Shown piece after piece: positions 25,885-35,224 of a stretch of DNA of 64,000 nt. The stretch covers positions 62,001-126,000 of the forward strand of contig DKGG01000039.1 in assembly GCA_002453155.1 (NCBI GenBank). Direction: 5' to 3'. Origin of the DNA: Bdellovibrionaceae bacterium UBA6776 (lineage in GTDB: Bacteria; Bdellovibrionota; Bdellovibrionia; Bdellovibrionales; UBA1609). The notes beneath the pieces are model-generated. The model was not told the origin of the DNA, did no database searches, and worked only from the letters and a program-made list of their open reading frames with translations. Numbering within the stretch: the first letter of the stretch is position 1; the number at the start of each line of letters is the position of its first letter. The position numbers were made by a program, and so were the translations under genes.

Positions 25885-26758
25885 ATTCCATGGTGCTGGA
25901 ATGGGCGGCTTCCAGGTCGTCTGGAATGTTGTTTTTCAAAGTAAATTTCACCGGATGTTCGGTCCAACCACTTTGGCCGGGCAAATAACGAAAGTTTGAA
26001 ATGGCGCGGATGGCTTCATTGTCCAATTCATCATAGCCAGAGCTTTCTGCCACTTGAATTTCTTGAACTCCGCCGTCTTCATTGACGAAGTAATTTAAAA
26101 TCACCCGCCCTTGATGACCTTGGGTCAATGCTTCTTTGGGATATCTGGGCCCTTTGTTTCCCGGAGCTTGGCTCAACCCCAAATAGGATCTCATCGGTTC
26201 GCTCTGTTCCACTTCAGAAAGAAGATCTAAGTTCTCAACCTCAGCCAACTCTGAAGGAGTTTTTGTCACTTCAGCTTGTGCTTCTGTTTGACTCTTCTCG
26301 GTTTCGGTTGGAACAAGGGTGACTTTGTTTTTGGGAAGAGAAATTTCTTCGGAGGAATCTGAAGTGGTTTTGCTTTTCTCCGGAAGAGCAGCGCCGACGA
26401 TATTTTTAGATTCTTCTTTTTTTGGTTTTACATTTTTCTGGGCAAGGACTTTTTTAGAGGACGTTTTTGAATCCTTTTTCGAGGATTTTACATCCACCTC
26501 TTTGACCACAGATTCTACTTTGTGAAATTCAAAGTTCTCCGAAGGCTTGATGTCCGCAAGGACCTCCTCTTGAGGCAAGACTTCCACGGCTTCTTGATTT
26601 TGTGTGAGATCTACAGCTCCAAAGATCTGTTCGCGAACCTTCAAGTAAGAGTCTTTCAATGAAAGACTTTCAGAGAAGTTCCAAAAAAGGGCACTGTGAA
26701 GGGCAATGGAAAGGCCCACCAAGGTCAATGTGCGAGCTGGGGAGTTAATAGGTTTCAT
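25883..26758 (-). CDS. TonB-family energy transducer-like protein
   Basis: The 291-residue protein has an N-terminal membrane anchor (about residues 10-30), a long charged linker rich in Glu, Lys and Ser (residues 60-190), and a C-terminal TonB domain: RYPKEALTQGHQGRVILNYF, VQEIQVAESSGYDELDNEAI, and a final FTLKN-type strand. TonB proteins connect inner-membrane proton motive force to outer-membrane transporters. ExbB/ExbD partners are not adjacent. AGGAGG precedes the ATG. Confidence 0.85.
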   Translation of the reverse strand: MKPINSPARTLTLVGLSIALHSALFWNFSESLSLKDSYLKVREQIFGAVDLTQNQEAVEVLPQEEVLADIKPSENFEFHKVESVVKEVDVKSSKKDSKTSSKKVLAQKNVKPKKEESKNIVGAALPEKSKTTSDSSEEISLPKNKVTLVPTETEKSQTEAQAEVTKTPSELAEVENLDLLSEVEQSEPMRSYLGLSQAPGNKGPRYPKEALTQGHQGRVILNYFVNEDGGVQEIQVAESSGYDELDNEAIRAISNFRYLPGQSGWTEHPVKFTLKNNIPDDLEAAHSSTME

Positions 26759-26826
26759 CTGATCCTCCTGAAAACGTTCAACTTAAACACCCGCTGAAAG
26801 GGGAGTTCAAGATGAGTGCCGGAAGC

Positions 26827-27933
26827 TCAAGATTGAATCAGATCAGCGGGAACGGAGCCGGATTTAACGGCATCGGCAAGTTTCTGGTGGTGTGCGACCA
26901 TTTGTTGGAAAGCCTCTTCATTCCAATCGGGAAGAGGTTCGGAGGACAAAGTCTTCTTTTTGAGATCTAGTACTCTTTGATAGGAATCATCCACCCGTTG
27001 CGCGGTGATGACATCATCCTTCAAGGCTTTTGCCATCGCATCCAAAGCCATTTGTGGTTTGGAAAAGTCATTGCAGTAAAGGAGCAAATCCACTCCAGCT
27101 TGAAAAGCGCGGACGGGAATTTCTTTATCATCGTAGTGGTTTGCCAATGCCTTCATATCCAAATCGTCGCTGATGATCAGGCCTCGAAAACGGTATTCTT
27201 GCCGGAGAATGTCTTGAACAAATTTTTGCGAAAGAGTGACGGGCCAATCCTTATCGATATTTTCGAACAGAATGTGAGAGGTCATGACCATATCCAGGCG
27301 TGAGCGAAAGACCTTTTTAAATGGAACCAGCTCTCGATCTTGCAAGGTTTTGTAATCGGTGGATTCTTTGGGAAGTTCTTCGTGGGAATCTACGGAAGTG
27401 TTGCCATGCCCGGGAAAGTGTTTTGCACAGGGAATCACTCCAGATTTGATGTAACCACGAACCAAAGAAGAGGCGATCTTGGCCACTTCTTCAGGATCTG
27501 AATGGATGGAGCGATCTCCAATCACGGGGTTTTTTGGATTTGTCAGAACATCCACGCAAGGAGCAAAATCCAAATTGATTCCAACGGACATCAACTCTTC
27601 ACCCATGGAATGAGCATATTTAAAACCCAACGAGGTGGATCCAATTTCACCCAATTTTGAAAGAGGAGGCCACTGAGTAAATCCTTCTTTCAAGCGAGCC
27701 ACTCGACCACCTTCTTGATCAATGCCGATAAAGAAAGGAGCATGAGAGTGAGTTTTTTTAGAAAGCTTTTGAATTTTTTGATTCAGTTCGAAAACCTGCT
27801 GAGGGCTTTCGATGTTTCGAGAAAATAAAATCACTCCACCAATGTCATTGCGAACAATGAAGTCGGCTTCTTTTTCGGTTAAATCCTTGCCCTCAATTCC
27901 AATGATTAGCAGCTGACCAATTTTTTCGAGCAT
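26827..27933 (-). CDS. nagZ: Beta-N-acetylhexosaminidase NagZ
   Basis: This GH3 enzyme of 368 residues removes GlcNAc from anhydro-muropeptides in the cytoplasm. Family motifs are IGIDQEGGRVARLKEGFTQWPP, KHFPGHGNTSVDSHEELP with the mobile-loop His/Asp pair, and the nucleophile aspartate in LIISDDLDMKAL. No signal peptide is present. Together with the AmgK and MurU-like genes at 36810-38878 it supports a recycling route from muropeptide to UDP-MurNAc. Confidence 0.93.
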   Translation of the reverse strand: MLEKIGQLLIIGIEGKDLTEKEADFIVRNDIGGVILFSRNIESPQQVFELNQKIQKLSKKTHSHAPFFIGIDQEGGRVARLKEGFTQWPPLSKLGEIGSTSLGFKYAHSMGEELMSVGINLDFAPCVDVLTNPKNPVIGDRSIHSDPEEVAKIASSLVRGYIKSGVIPCAKHFPGHGNTSVDSHEELPKESTDYKTLQDRELVPFKKVFRSRLDMVMTSHILFENIDKDWPVTLSQKFVQDILRQEYRFRGLIISDDLDMKALANHYDDKEIPVRAFQAGVDLLLYCNDFSKPQMALDAMAKALKDDVITAQRVDDSYQRVLDLKKKTLSSEPLPDWNEEAFQQMVAHHQKLADAVKSGSVPADLIQS

Positions 27934-27968
27934 TGGGCCTCCAAGCCTTTAAGGATAGAGGGTTTTGG

Positions 27969-28790
27969 TTAGCCTTTCAATTGGCGTCTTGGATCAAACA
28001 GGTCTCGTAAGCCGTCGCCCAACAAATTAAAACCTAAGACGAGGGTCATGATCGCAAGACCTGGGAACAAACTGACGTGTGGGGCATCAAATAAAACACG
28101 GCGCCCACTGTTTAATAAAGCGCCCCAAGAAGGAGTGGTCGAGGGAACGCCCAATCCAAGAAAACTCAAACCGGATTCAGAAATGATGGTTCCTGCCATG
28201 GCAAAAGTGGCTTGAACAAATAAGAGTCCTAATAAATTTGGCCAAATGTGAAAGACGATTTGACGTAAAGCTCCAGATCCGAGAGACCGGGAACACACAA
28301 CGTATTCTTTCTCTTTCAAATACAACACTTCGCCGCGAACCAAGCGGGCGAAGCTGGCCCAACCGGTTAAGCTCATTGCGATGATGAGGTTTCTTAAAGA
28401 AGGGCCGAGCACTGCAACTAGACTTAGGGCCAACAGAAATCCAGGAAAGGCATAGACGATATCAATGGCCCTCATCAAAGAAAGGTCAATCCAGCCCCCT
28501 TTAAATCCTGCGATGGATCCAATGATCAATCCAACAAAGGCACTGATCAAAACCACAGATCCTGCGACCAGCAAGGAAACCCTTGCTCCATAGACCACTT
28601 TAGAAAAAACATCCGATCCATTTTCATCCGTTCCAAACAGATGGTCTTTTGACGGAGAAACCAATCGATTTTCCAAGTTCATGGTGTTTGGAGATTGAGA
28701 CGCAAGAAGTGGAGCAAAAAGTGCCACAGCAATCAAAAGACCAATTACAAGAGATCCGGCGGTGACAAAAATTTTGGGAAGACTTCTCAT
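27969..28790 (-). CDS. ABC transporter permease, DppC/OppC type
   Basis: The 273-residue permease has six predicted helices and the coupling motif SLTGWASFARLVRGEVLYLKEKEYV, plus the early LFGTDENGSDVFSKVVYGAR found in DppC/OppC. The start at 28790 has GGAGGA upstream and follows the DppB stop by one base; a longer frame into dppB was not used. The cognate binding protein and ATPases are not in the window, so the peptide or nickel substrate is unknown. Confidence 0.88.
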   Translation of the reverse strand: MRSLPKIFVTAGSLVIGLLIAVALFAPLLASQSPNTMNLENRLVSPSKDHLFGTDENGSDVFSKVVYGARVSLLVAGSVVLISAFVGLIIGSIAGFKGGWIDLSLMRAIDIVYAFPGFLLALSLVAVLGPSLRNLIIAMSLTGWASFARLVRGEVLYLKEKEYVVCSRSLGSGALRQIVFHIWPNLLGLLFVQATFAMAGTIISESGLSFLGLGVPSTTPSWGALLNSGRRVLFDAPHVSLFPGLAIMTLVLGFNLLGDGLRDLFDPRRQLKG

Positions 28791-28791
28791 G

Positions 28792-29718
28792 CTAAGAATC
28801 CTCCAAACGAATGCGAGGATTCGCAAATCCGTAGGCCACATCAGTCAAAAAATTCACCAGAACATAAATGAAGGCAATAAATAGAACGCAACCTTGGACC
28901 ACGGGGTAATCCCGTTGTTGAATGGCGGACAGCAAAAGTGTTCCGATTCCGGGCCAATCAAAAATGGTTTCGGTGATGACGGTTCCCGTAAGGAGAGCGC
29001 CCAGTTGTAAGCCCACAATTGTGATGACGGGAATTAAGGCGTTTCGGAGAGCATGAACCAAGTAGATTTTTTTTTCACCGAGACCTTTGGACCTAGCGGT
29101 GCGGATGTAATCTTCTCCAATCACCTCGAGCATTGACGCGCGAGTGACTCTTAAGGTGACGGCACTTAAGGGGATGGCCAAACTCAATGCAGGCAATACA
29201 AGGCTGTCCCATCCAGACCGTTCGCTGACAGGAAACCAATCCAGCTTCATTGAGAACAAATAGATTAAAAGTGGCGCAAGAAAGATGGCCGGGAGACTGA
29301 TTCCTAAAATTCCATAGCCTAAGCCTCCAAGGTCCACCGGAGAGTAGGGTTTTGCGCCGGCAAGTGCTCCTGTGGGAAGTCCAAACAGCAATGCCATTAA
29401 AACTGCAGAGAATGCCAGTTCAAATGTGGCGGGGAAACGTTCGGCAATCAAAGTGGTCACGGGTTTGTGGCTTCGCAAAGAATTGCCTAAATCCCCTTGG
29501 ACAAGATCTGTCCAAAATTTTAAGTACTGTGCAGAAAGGGGAGCGTCCAAATTTAAGGAAGATCTTAAATTTGCCTTATCCTCTAGGCTGGCCTGATCTC
29601 CAAGGATCAAATCCACGGGATCTCCAGGAATAAAATGAATTAAAAGGAAGCTGAGTGTACCAACGCCAATAAATACGGGAATAAGGATCAGAAGTCTTTT
29701 TAAGGTGTAACTGATCAC
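28792..29718 (-). CDS. ABC transporter permease, DppB/OppB type
   Basis: The 308-residue inner-membrane permease opens with ISYTLKRLLILIPVFIGVGTL and HFIPGDPVDLILGD, typical of DppB, with the coupling segment SMLEVIGEDYIRTARSKGL. It pairs with the DppC-type gene immediately downstream and overlaps the stop of the preceding secreted-protein gene as ATGA. Confidence 0.88.
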   Translation of the reverse strand: MISYTLKRLLILIPVFIGVGTLSFLLIHFIPGDPVDLILGDQASLEDKANLRSSLNLDAPLSAQYLKFWTDLVQGDLGNSLRSHKPVTTLIAERFPATFELAFSAVLMALLFGLPTGALAGAKPYSPVDLGGLGYGILGISLPAIFLAPLLIYLFSMKLDWFPVSERSGWDSLVLPALSLAIPLSAVTLRVTRASMLEVIGEDYIRTARSKGLGEKKIYLVHALRNALIPVITIVGLQLGALLTGTVITETIFDWPGIGTLLLSAIQQRDYPVVQGCVLFIAFIYVLVNFLTDVAYGFANPRIRLEDS

Positions 29719-30527
29719 TTGGATTCCTTTTTGGGTTCGGATTTGGCTTTTTTGTCCACGGGCTTTTGATGAAAGTGATTGGTGCGACCCAGTGGAACTT
29801 TTCCAAACAAAAGTTCAAGAGTTTTGTGTGGAACCATCATTCCCTTGGTGGCTTCAGGTGGGGTGGAGACCAATTGAGCGGTAAGTTTGTGATTGGGAAC
29901 AAAGGTTCCCAAGATTTCACCCTTTTCACTGATAAAGCTGACAAATTCATCCCCTTTGAATTTGTTCAAAATTTTGTAGGAAGGAATGCTGTTGTATTCG
30001 GTCTTTTCTTTGACCCAAGCTTCGCCGTTGTAGTTGTTGCCATCTTCTTCGGCAATGCCTTTGTATGTAAATTTGGTTCCAATAGAGATTCCTTTTTGAA
30101 GCATGAGGTAAGTGAGGAAAGAAGAAAGAAAACTTCCCTTTGGATTTTTGAACGTGAGATTTTGAGCCTTCGTCTTTCCATCTGTGATTTTGACCTTCAT
30201 GATCTGACCTTTAAATTGGGCATCAATGGTCTTTAGGTCTTCACCCACTTGGGCAGTGTAGGAATAGCTCAAAGGTTCTAATTTCTCATTCGACTGCGCT
30301 TTTAAGCTTTCTTGAGTTTTTCCGCTGGGAGTGGTGGTGGTTAGGAAGGAGAGATGTGTGAATGTTTTTGTTTTTTCATCATAGCGATACTCGATCACCA
30401 TGTAACCCACATGCTTGTCGTTCAAATCTATTCGATAATAACCATCAAATAAAGTTTTGGCTTCAAGTGTGCTCGTTAAAAGAGCCAGACCAAAGAAGAG
30501 GAATATCAGCGTCTTAGAGATCTTCAT
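29715..30527 (-). CDS. Secreted protein of unknown function, lysine-rich
   Basis: The 270-residue product has a Sec signal ending near LTSTLEAK, then a domain opening FDGYYRIDLNDKHVGYMVIEYRY and a very basic C-terminal tail (KPVDKKAKSEPKKESK). The G-Y-x-x-I-D-L-N-x-x-x-V-G-Y pattern resembles periplasmic proteins that precede transglutaminase domains, but no such enzyme is seen here. It heads the dppBC-like pair. The ATG at 30527 gives a proper signal peptide; an upstream ATG at 30581 would add 18 unlikely residues. Confidence 0.7.
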   Translation of the reverse strand: MKISKTLIFLFFGLALLTSTLEAKTLFDGYYRIDLNDKHVGYMVIEYRYDEKTKTFTHLSFLTTTTPSGKTQESLKAQSNEKLEPLSYSYTAQVGEDLKTIDAQFKGQIMKVKITDGKTKAQNLTFKNPKGSFLSSFLTYLMLQKGISIGTKFTYKGIAEEDGNNYNGEAWVKEKTEYNSIPSYKILNKFKGDEFVSFISEKGEILGTFVPNHKLTAQLVSTPPEATKGMMVPHKTLELLFGKVPLGRTNHFHQKPVDKKAKSEPKKESK

Positions 30528-30596
30528 TCTTATTATTCTCAGAAAGAGTCGAGGAGGAGTCAAAAAAAAATCCGAATTCATATAATATGGACATCT

Positions 30597-32597
30597 ATGG
30601 GTTTTCCAGGGTCGAGTTCACTTCGCAATCAGCGAGGACAATCTGCAATTTTTGTGGCGTTGATGTTCAACGTGCTCTTTGTCTTCTTCGCCATGGCCAT
30701 CAATGTGGCCATGGTGGTTCACGACAAAATCAATCTGCAGAACTCCGTGGATATGGGTGTGTATTACGCCGCAGAAAAACAAGCGGAACTTTTGAATGTG
30801 ATTGCCCATCAGAATTATATGATTCGTCAGTCATGGAAGTTGCTTTCTTGGAGATACAGAGTCCTAGGGACAATGGGTTTGGACACTCATCCGGTGTCAA
30901 ATAATGAAATTTCAGATGTTTCCTATGGGCCTGCGGCCACTCCTTCCCTCTGCATGAATGACGGAACCACTTGGGAAGAGGTGGCAGAACTCAGCAGCGG
31001 AGATCCGGACTCCATTCAGAACCTCTGTCGAGAACAAAAAACTGCAATTCCACCTCTGCCGAAAGTCAAAGTCATCGCTGGATTCTTGGGAATTAACCAT
31101 GGAATTGCGGCTCTGGCGGAACAACTTCGCACTCAGTATGCCAAGGACTGTGACAACAACGGAGCTTTCAATTGGTGGTTTTCTGCGAGTATTCTTCATG
31201 CATTTCGAATCGACCAACGCAATCGAAAGCGGGTGATGTATGGAGTGGCCCAAGGTCTTTCCAGGCATCAAAATGACTTTGTGGATTTGGATGGGAATTC
31301 GGTCTTGGAAGGGGTTCGTCAGACCATTTTAAAGAATCTGACTTTTGCTAACCGAGAAAAGGGAGTGGACATTCAACTGTTCAATTCCTTGGGTGGAGTT
31401 CCCTACCAGAGTTGGTTGTCCGAAGTCCAAATAGCCCCAACTATAGTGTATACAGATATTGAGGATCGGGAAGGTTGTTATGGGTATCCTCAAACGGTTC
31501 AGAATTTGCCAGCTAGACAATCAGCAAGAGAAGCCGTTATGGGAGGATTGTCGGGTGGGGATCTGATCCCTTGGTTTAACCCTTCGAGTGATGGAATTCT
31601 TCCTGGGGATTTTCAATACTCCATGGGTGTGGAAAAGAACCCATGGGTCATGGCCTATGTGGGAGTGAAGGTTCAAACCAATCCGCGACAGGTCTTTTTT
31701 CCTGTGGCGGGAAATTTACCTACAGTGGCAAGGGCTTTTGCGAAGCCTTTTGGAGGACGCATCGGTCCTTGGTACAAAGACAAATGGGACCGAGGGTCCC
31801 AGGAATCTTCTGGGCAAGTGGTTGATGCTCTTTTGCCTCCTCGGGTTTCTGTAACAAATTTAAATGGGTCTGAGGATACTCGCCGGCTTCCCAATTACTC
31901 TCGATATCCGGGTGACACTTTGGGGATGACATCAAAGATGTCTCAGAACAGCTTGGCAGGATTGAACACCTTGAAGGCGAGGTATGACTATTATCGAAAT
32001 ATCAAAGCCGATTTTTCTGTAGGCGGCGTGAATGACATCTTGGCTTGGGACTCGGTTTCGAACAAATCGCCCCAGATCAGAGAGTTTGAATTGGCGGCCA
32101 TTGCGCCGGATCTTTTCGACATCACCTATTATTCCATTGAACCCAACTTTTCTGAAAACTACTTGGCTCGCCTGAAAGCAAATAAAGTAAGGCTAGGAAT
32201 TCCGGCAGATGCCCCCGTTCGATCGGATTTGGGAAGCAACTCCAACATCATTCCTGCATTTTCAATTCAGAACCAAATGGCTCTAGTTGCAAATCGTCAA
32301 CGATCGGAACCCTATTATTTTGTTCGCGATAAGGCGCACCTTTTAACATCTTGGGTGCCGGGACCAGGAACTTACAATTATGACGCCAGTGCAGCCGTTC
32401 CTTTTTTTGGAAATTGCAAAGTCACGGATGATGGTTTCAAAGTGAAAAACCCTGGATCTTGTGTGGCTGGTGGCGGCCGAACCGGGTATTCCGTGAAACT
32501 GGTTTCTAGAGATTATCTTTTGTCCAACCAGATTCGTGCCGGGGGTCCTTCTGCGTCTCCCAATGGAATTTTGAATCCTCCACCCGAAGATTGGTGA
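30597..32597 (+). CDS. TadG-like pilus/secretion protein
   Basis: In the 666-residue protein, residues 10-60 follow the TadE/G-like pattern, RGQSAIFVALMFNVLFVFFA then a hydrophobic helix and KINLQNSVDMGVYYAA, with A-A-E-K-Q following. The large C-terminal part (about 600 residues) is presumably periplasmic or surface exposed and carries a few cysteines. TadG-type proteins belong to Flp/Tad pilus systems, but no tadA-C or prepilin gene is nearby. The ATG has no ribosome-binding site; TATAAT ends 11 bases before it, so the message may be leaderless. It leads a three-gene run of exported proteins. Confidence 0.75.
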   Translation: MGFPGSSSLRNQRGQSAIFVALMFNVLFVFFAMAINVAMVVHDKINLQNSVDMGVYYAAEKQAELLNVIAHQNYMIRQSWKLLSWRYRVLGTMGLDTHPVSNNEISDVSYGPAATPSLCMNDGTTWEEVAELSSGDPDSIQNLCREQKTAIPPLPKVKVIAGFLGINHGIAALAEQLRTQYAKDCDNNGAFNWWFSASILHAFRIDQRNRKRVMYGVAQGLSRHQNDFVDLDGNSVLEGVRQTILKNLTFANREKGVDIQLFNSLGGVPYQSWLSEVQIAPTIVYTDIEDREGCYGYPQTVQNLPARQSAREAVMGGLSGGDLIPWFNPSSDGILPGDFQYSMGVEKNPWVMAYVGVKVQTNPRQVFFPVAGNLPTVARAFAKPFGGRIGPWYKDKWDRGSQESSGQVVDALLPPRVSVTNLNGSEDTRRLPNYSRYPGDTLGMTSKMSQNSLAGLNTLKARYDYYRNIKADFSVGGVNDILAWDSVSNKSPQIREFELAAIAPDLFDITYYSIEPNFSENYLARLKANKVRLGIPADAPVRSDLGSNSNIIPAFSIQNQMALVANRQRSEPYYFVRDKAHLLTSWVPGPGTYNYDASAAVPFFGNCKVTDDGFKVKNPGSCVAGGGRTGYSVKLVSRDYLLSNQIRAGGPSASPNGILNPPPEDW

Positions 32598-32600
32598 TTT

Positions 32601-32617
32601 TGTCTCAAATTGAGACA
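32601..32617. promoter_or_regulatory. TGTCTCAAATTGAGACA palindrome, copy 2
   Basis: This is a perfect inverted repeat with 8-bp arms around one central A. It starts four bases after the TadG-like stop and lies 114 bases before the next ATG. The core GTCTCAAANTGAGAC also occurs at 23561 and 51027. Two of the three copies stand upstream of cysteine-bearing secreted proteins, which suggests a shared regulator. Confidence 0.5.
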
Positions 32618-32730
32618 CTCTTTCGGGCTTGGGCAAATTTTTAAACCCAGACTGGTCGAAGGTCTTAAGTTTCAAAATGATATGGCCGATGAGTTTTTCA
32701 GTGGGTTTGAAAAAGAGAGAGGTCATATCT

Positions 32731-33723
32731 ATGCAAGAAATCAAAGTCCTCATTCTGGGAGTTCTTATTGCTTTCGGAGGGCAGACCTTTGCTCAATCCA
32801 ATTCCGCTTTAACAGGTGCCGCCGCTCAAAGCCTTCGACAAAATGCCTTGGCGGAACGTCATGCCAACACCGAAGAAGTTTCTACCGCTTCGGAAGCTGT
32901 TCGCGAAGAAATCAATACGGCTCCCACCAGTGACTCTGTGAACCAATCTGCAAGCAAAGGAAAAAGCTCTCAAGGCGCAGGACAAATGATGAATATGTTG
33001 GCTGCCGCGGCGTTAATGGCAGCCTGCGCAGCATCTTGTCCGAAGTGCCAAATGGAATTGTGTGCAATGGGCGCATTGGCCGCAGCTCAAGGTGCTCATG
33101 ATGGGGATGCCGCAAATCAATCTGCGGATTCTTACAAAGCCAGCCAATACAAATCACACGCTTTAAATCCAGCTGCCGTTCCTGGGAGCGGAGAAGCGGC
33201 CTATACGGATCCTCAAATTGCTGAAGGAATGAATAAGTTGAAAGATGCCGGTTACAAAGTGACGGAAAAAGGAGTTACATTTCCCGACGGGACTTTTCAG
33301 CCTGCATCTGCATTCAATTCGGGAAGTTCCATGCTTGCCGCGGGAATGGATCCGGATGCTGCAGCTGCGGCCGACAACGTGATGAAAAAGATCAACAAAG
33401 AATTGAGCCAGTACAGTGTTTCCTCCATGGCGGTGGATTCTGCCGGTGGATCGGGATCCGGTGGCGGCGGAGGGTCCTATGGAAGTTCCGATTACAGTTC
33501 TTTTAAAATGCCAAAGTTCAAAAGTCCTTTCGCCAACCAAGACAGTAAAAAACTTTTGGCAGGAAAGTCTGTCATGGTCGGTGGCGAACCCATTGGCGTA
33601 AAAGGTGACAACCTGTTTGATATGGTTCATCGCGCTTACCAGAAAAAACGAAATCGTCGCCAATTTATGGAGTCTTCTAAATCGGGGCGCCTTCCTGCAA
33701 GCATGACGGAAGAGGGGCTATGA
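32731..33723 (+). CDS. Secreted Ala/Gly-rich protein of the TadG-like cluster
   Basis: The 330-residue product begins with a Sec signal (EIKVLILGVLIAFGGQTFAQ). It has a short cysteine cluster (AACAASCPKCQMELCAMG), a long Ala/Ser/Gly-rich region with a G-G-S-G-S-G-G-G-G linker, and a basic C-terminus (HRAYQKKRNRRQFMESS). No known domain is seen. AGAGAGG precedes the ATG at 32731, and upstream in-frame codons lack a signal. It overlaps the next gene by ATGA. Confidence 0.75.
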   Translation: MQEIKVLILGVLIAFGGQTFAQSNSALTGAAAQSLRQNALAERHANTEEVSTASEAVREEINTAPTSDSVNQSASKGKSSQGAGQMMNMLAAAALMAACAASCPKCQMELCAMGALAAAQGAHDGDAANQSADSYKASQYKSHALNPAAVPGSGEAAYTDPQIAEGMNKLKDAGYKVTEKGVTFPDGTFQPASAFNSGSSMLAAGMDPDAAAAADNVMKKINKELSQYSVSSMAVDSAGGSGSGGGGGSYGSSDYSSFKMPKFKSPFANQDSKKLLAGKSVMVGGEPIGVKGDNLFDMVHRAYQKKRNRRQFMESSKSGRLPASMTEEGL

Positions 33724-35060
33724 GAATTGTTCTCTCCATTCTTCTTTTAACAGGATCATTGTCGGCGTTCGGGCAAGCGGCTCCGGGTGCCACAGAGGTC
33801 GCTCCTGGAAGTGGCGGCAACCCTCAGCTTCAACAAGAGTTGCAAGCCGACTTGGATCAATGCGGAAACCAAAAAAAGCAGGCAGAGCTGTGTTGTGGAG
33901 ATCCCATGCAGTGTGCCTCGGGTATGAGTGAAGAAAGCCAACAGCAGCTTTCTCAATTGATGGCCATGGGTGCGATGGGAGCTGCGGCCTATTTGAGTCA
34001 AAAAAAATCCGATGGAGAAGGCGGAGATGACAACTCTGCCATGGCGGCAAGTTTACCGATGATTTGCCAAATGATGAGTGCCATGGGAAGTGCAGGAGCC
34101 GGTGCAAATGCGGGCGCTGCAGAAGTTTGTGATAAAGAGAGAAGCACTTGTGATTCCATGTGTGGAGAGATTGCGCAAAAGTGGAAGCAAAAACAAACCG
34201 AATGTCAGGCGTCGTCTTGCGCGGATGGTGAGTTGTTAAGTCAGGCGGTCACTCAATTTGATTCCACCATTTCAGAGTGTAAAAATCTGCAAGCCAATTC
34301 GGAAAGCATGAACAAACAAGGAAAAGAATCGCAGCAAGCCGGTGGAGCCGGTGATTTTTGCAATCAGTTGGCCTCCATGATGACTGCGTCCAAGAAAGAG
34401 CCCACTCAGCCACAGATTGATTGTAACGATCCGGTTCAGTTTCAAGCCAACCTTCAAATGTGTGTGGATTGCCAAAAGAATCCCGAAGACATCAATTGCG
34501 GAAAGGTTGCCGCGGTGAAAGGACCTAAAGCAGGGTTTGATGAAGGCAAGGTTACGGATTTGTCTTCGTTCAATACGGGATCGATTGATGGTTTGGATCA
34601 AAACGCAAAGTACGGAGGGTTTGAACCCGTGGCCAGTCAATCGGGGACGGTCAGCGGAAGCGGCGGTGGAATTCCTGGTGGCGGAAATGATGGAAACTTT
34701 GGAGATCCAGCGCCGGCAAATGCAGGTGAGCGATCTGGCATCAATACGGACATTTTAAGTGGAGAGCGTGGAGGCGGTGGCTACTCTGCGGCCAGTGCAG
34801 GAATGGATGTGGATCCAAGTGCCGGATTTTCTGGTTATGGTGGGGGAAGCGGAAGCAATGATGATGTGTCTGGATATAAGGGGATGGACTTGAAGAAGTT
34901 TCTTCCCGGTGGAGCTTTGGACCCATCTCGTCGTCTAGCGGGAGCACTTGTGAGCAGTGGTCAAATCAATCCAAAGAATCAAAATATTTTTGAACGCATT
35001 TCTTCGCGAATGAAAATGGTTTGCGGAACAAAGCGCTTGAAAGACTGCGGGGGTAAGTAG
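33720..35060 (+). CDS. Secreted cysteine-rich protein of the TadG-like cluster
   Basis: The 446-residue product has a Sec signal (MRIVLSILLLTGSLSAFGQ), about twenty cysteines in pairs (CCGDPMQC, CDKERSTCDSMCGE, CVDCQKNPEDINC) and a Gly-rich low-complexity C-terminal third. It ends with a segment NIFERISSRMKMVCGTKRLKDC. The cysteines suggest disulfide bonds after export. It is co-transcribed with the preceding gene (ATGA). The cysteine spacing recalls the N-terminal part of the secreted protein at 49101-50867. Confidence 0.75.
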   Translation: MRIVLSILLLTGSLSAFGQAAPGATEVAPGSGGNPQLQQELQADLDQCGNQKKQAELCCGDPMQCASGMSEESQQQLSQLMAMGAMGAAAYLSQKKSDGEGGDDNSAMAASLPMICQMMSAMGSAGAGANAGAAEVCDKERSTCDSMCGEIAQKWKQKQTECQASSCADGELLSQAVTQFDSTISECKNLQANSESMNKQGKESQQAGGAGDFCNQLASMMTASKKEPTQPQIDCNDPVQFQANLQMCVDCQKNPEDINCGKVAAVKGPKAGFDEGKVTDLSSFNTGSIDGLDQNAKYGGFEPVASQSGTVSGSGGGIPGGGNDGNFGDPAPANAGERSGINTDILSGERGGGGYSAASAGMDVDPSAGFSGYGGGSGSNDDVSGYKGMDLKKFLPGGALDPSRRLAGALVSSGQINPKNQNIFERISSRMKMVCGTKRLKDCGGK

Positions 35061-35224
35061 TTCAGCTTCGGCCATCATGGGCTTTCTTCGCATTTCTCCC
35101 TCGGACGATTCACATCCAGGCTTTTTGAATCTCTTTCTCAGAATCTCAAAGTTCATTGAACCTGACACACCCTTCCGTGGGTTCTTCTACATGTACAGCA
35201 AACTTTTCAAATTCAATTATTTCC

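Noticed and set aside
33163..33663. 166-codon minus-strand frame opposite the Ala/Gly-rich secreted gene
   Set aside because: The plus-strand gene has a signal peptide, a ribosome site and coupled overlap; the reverse frame is a shadow of repetitive codons.
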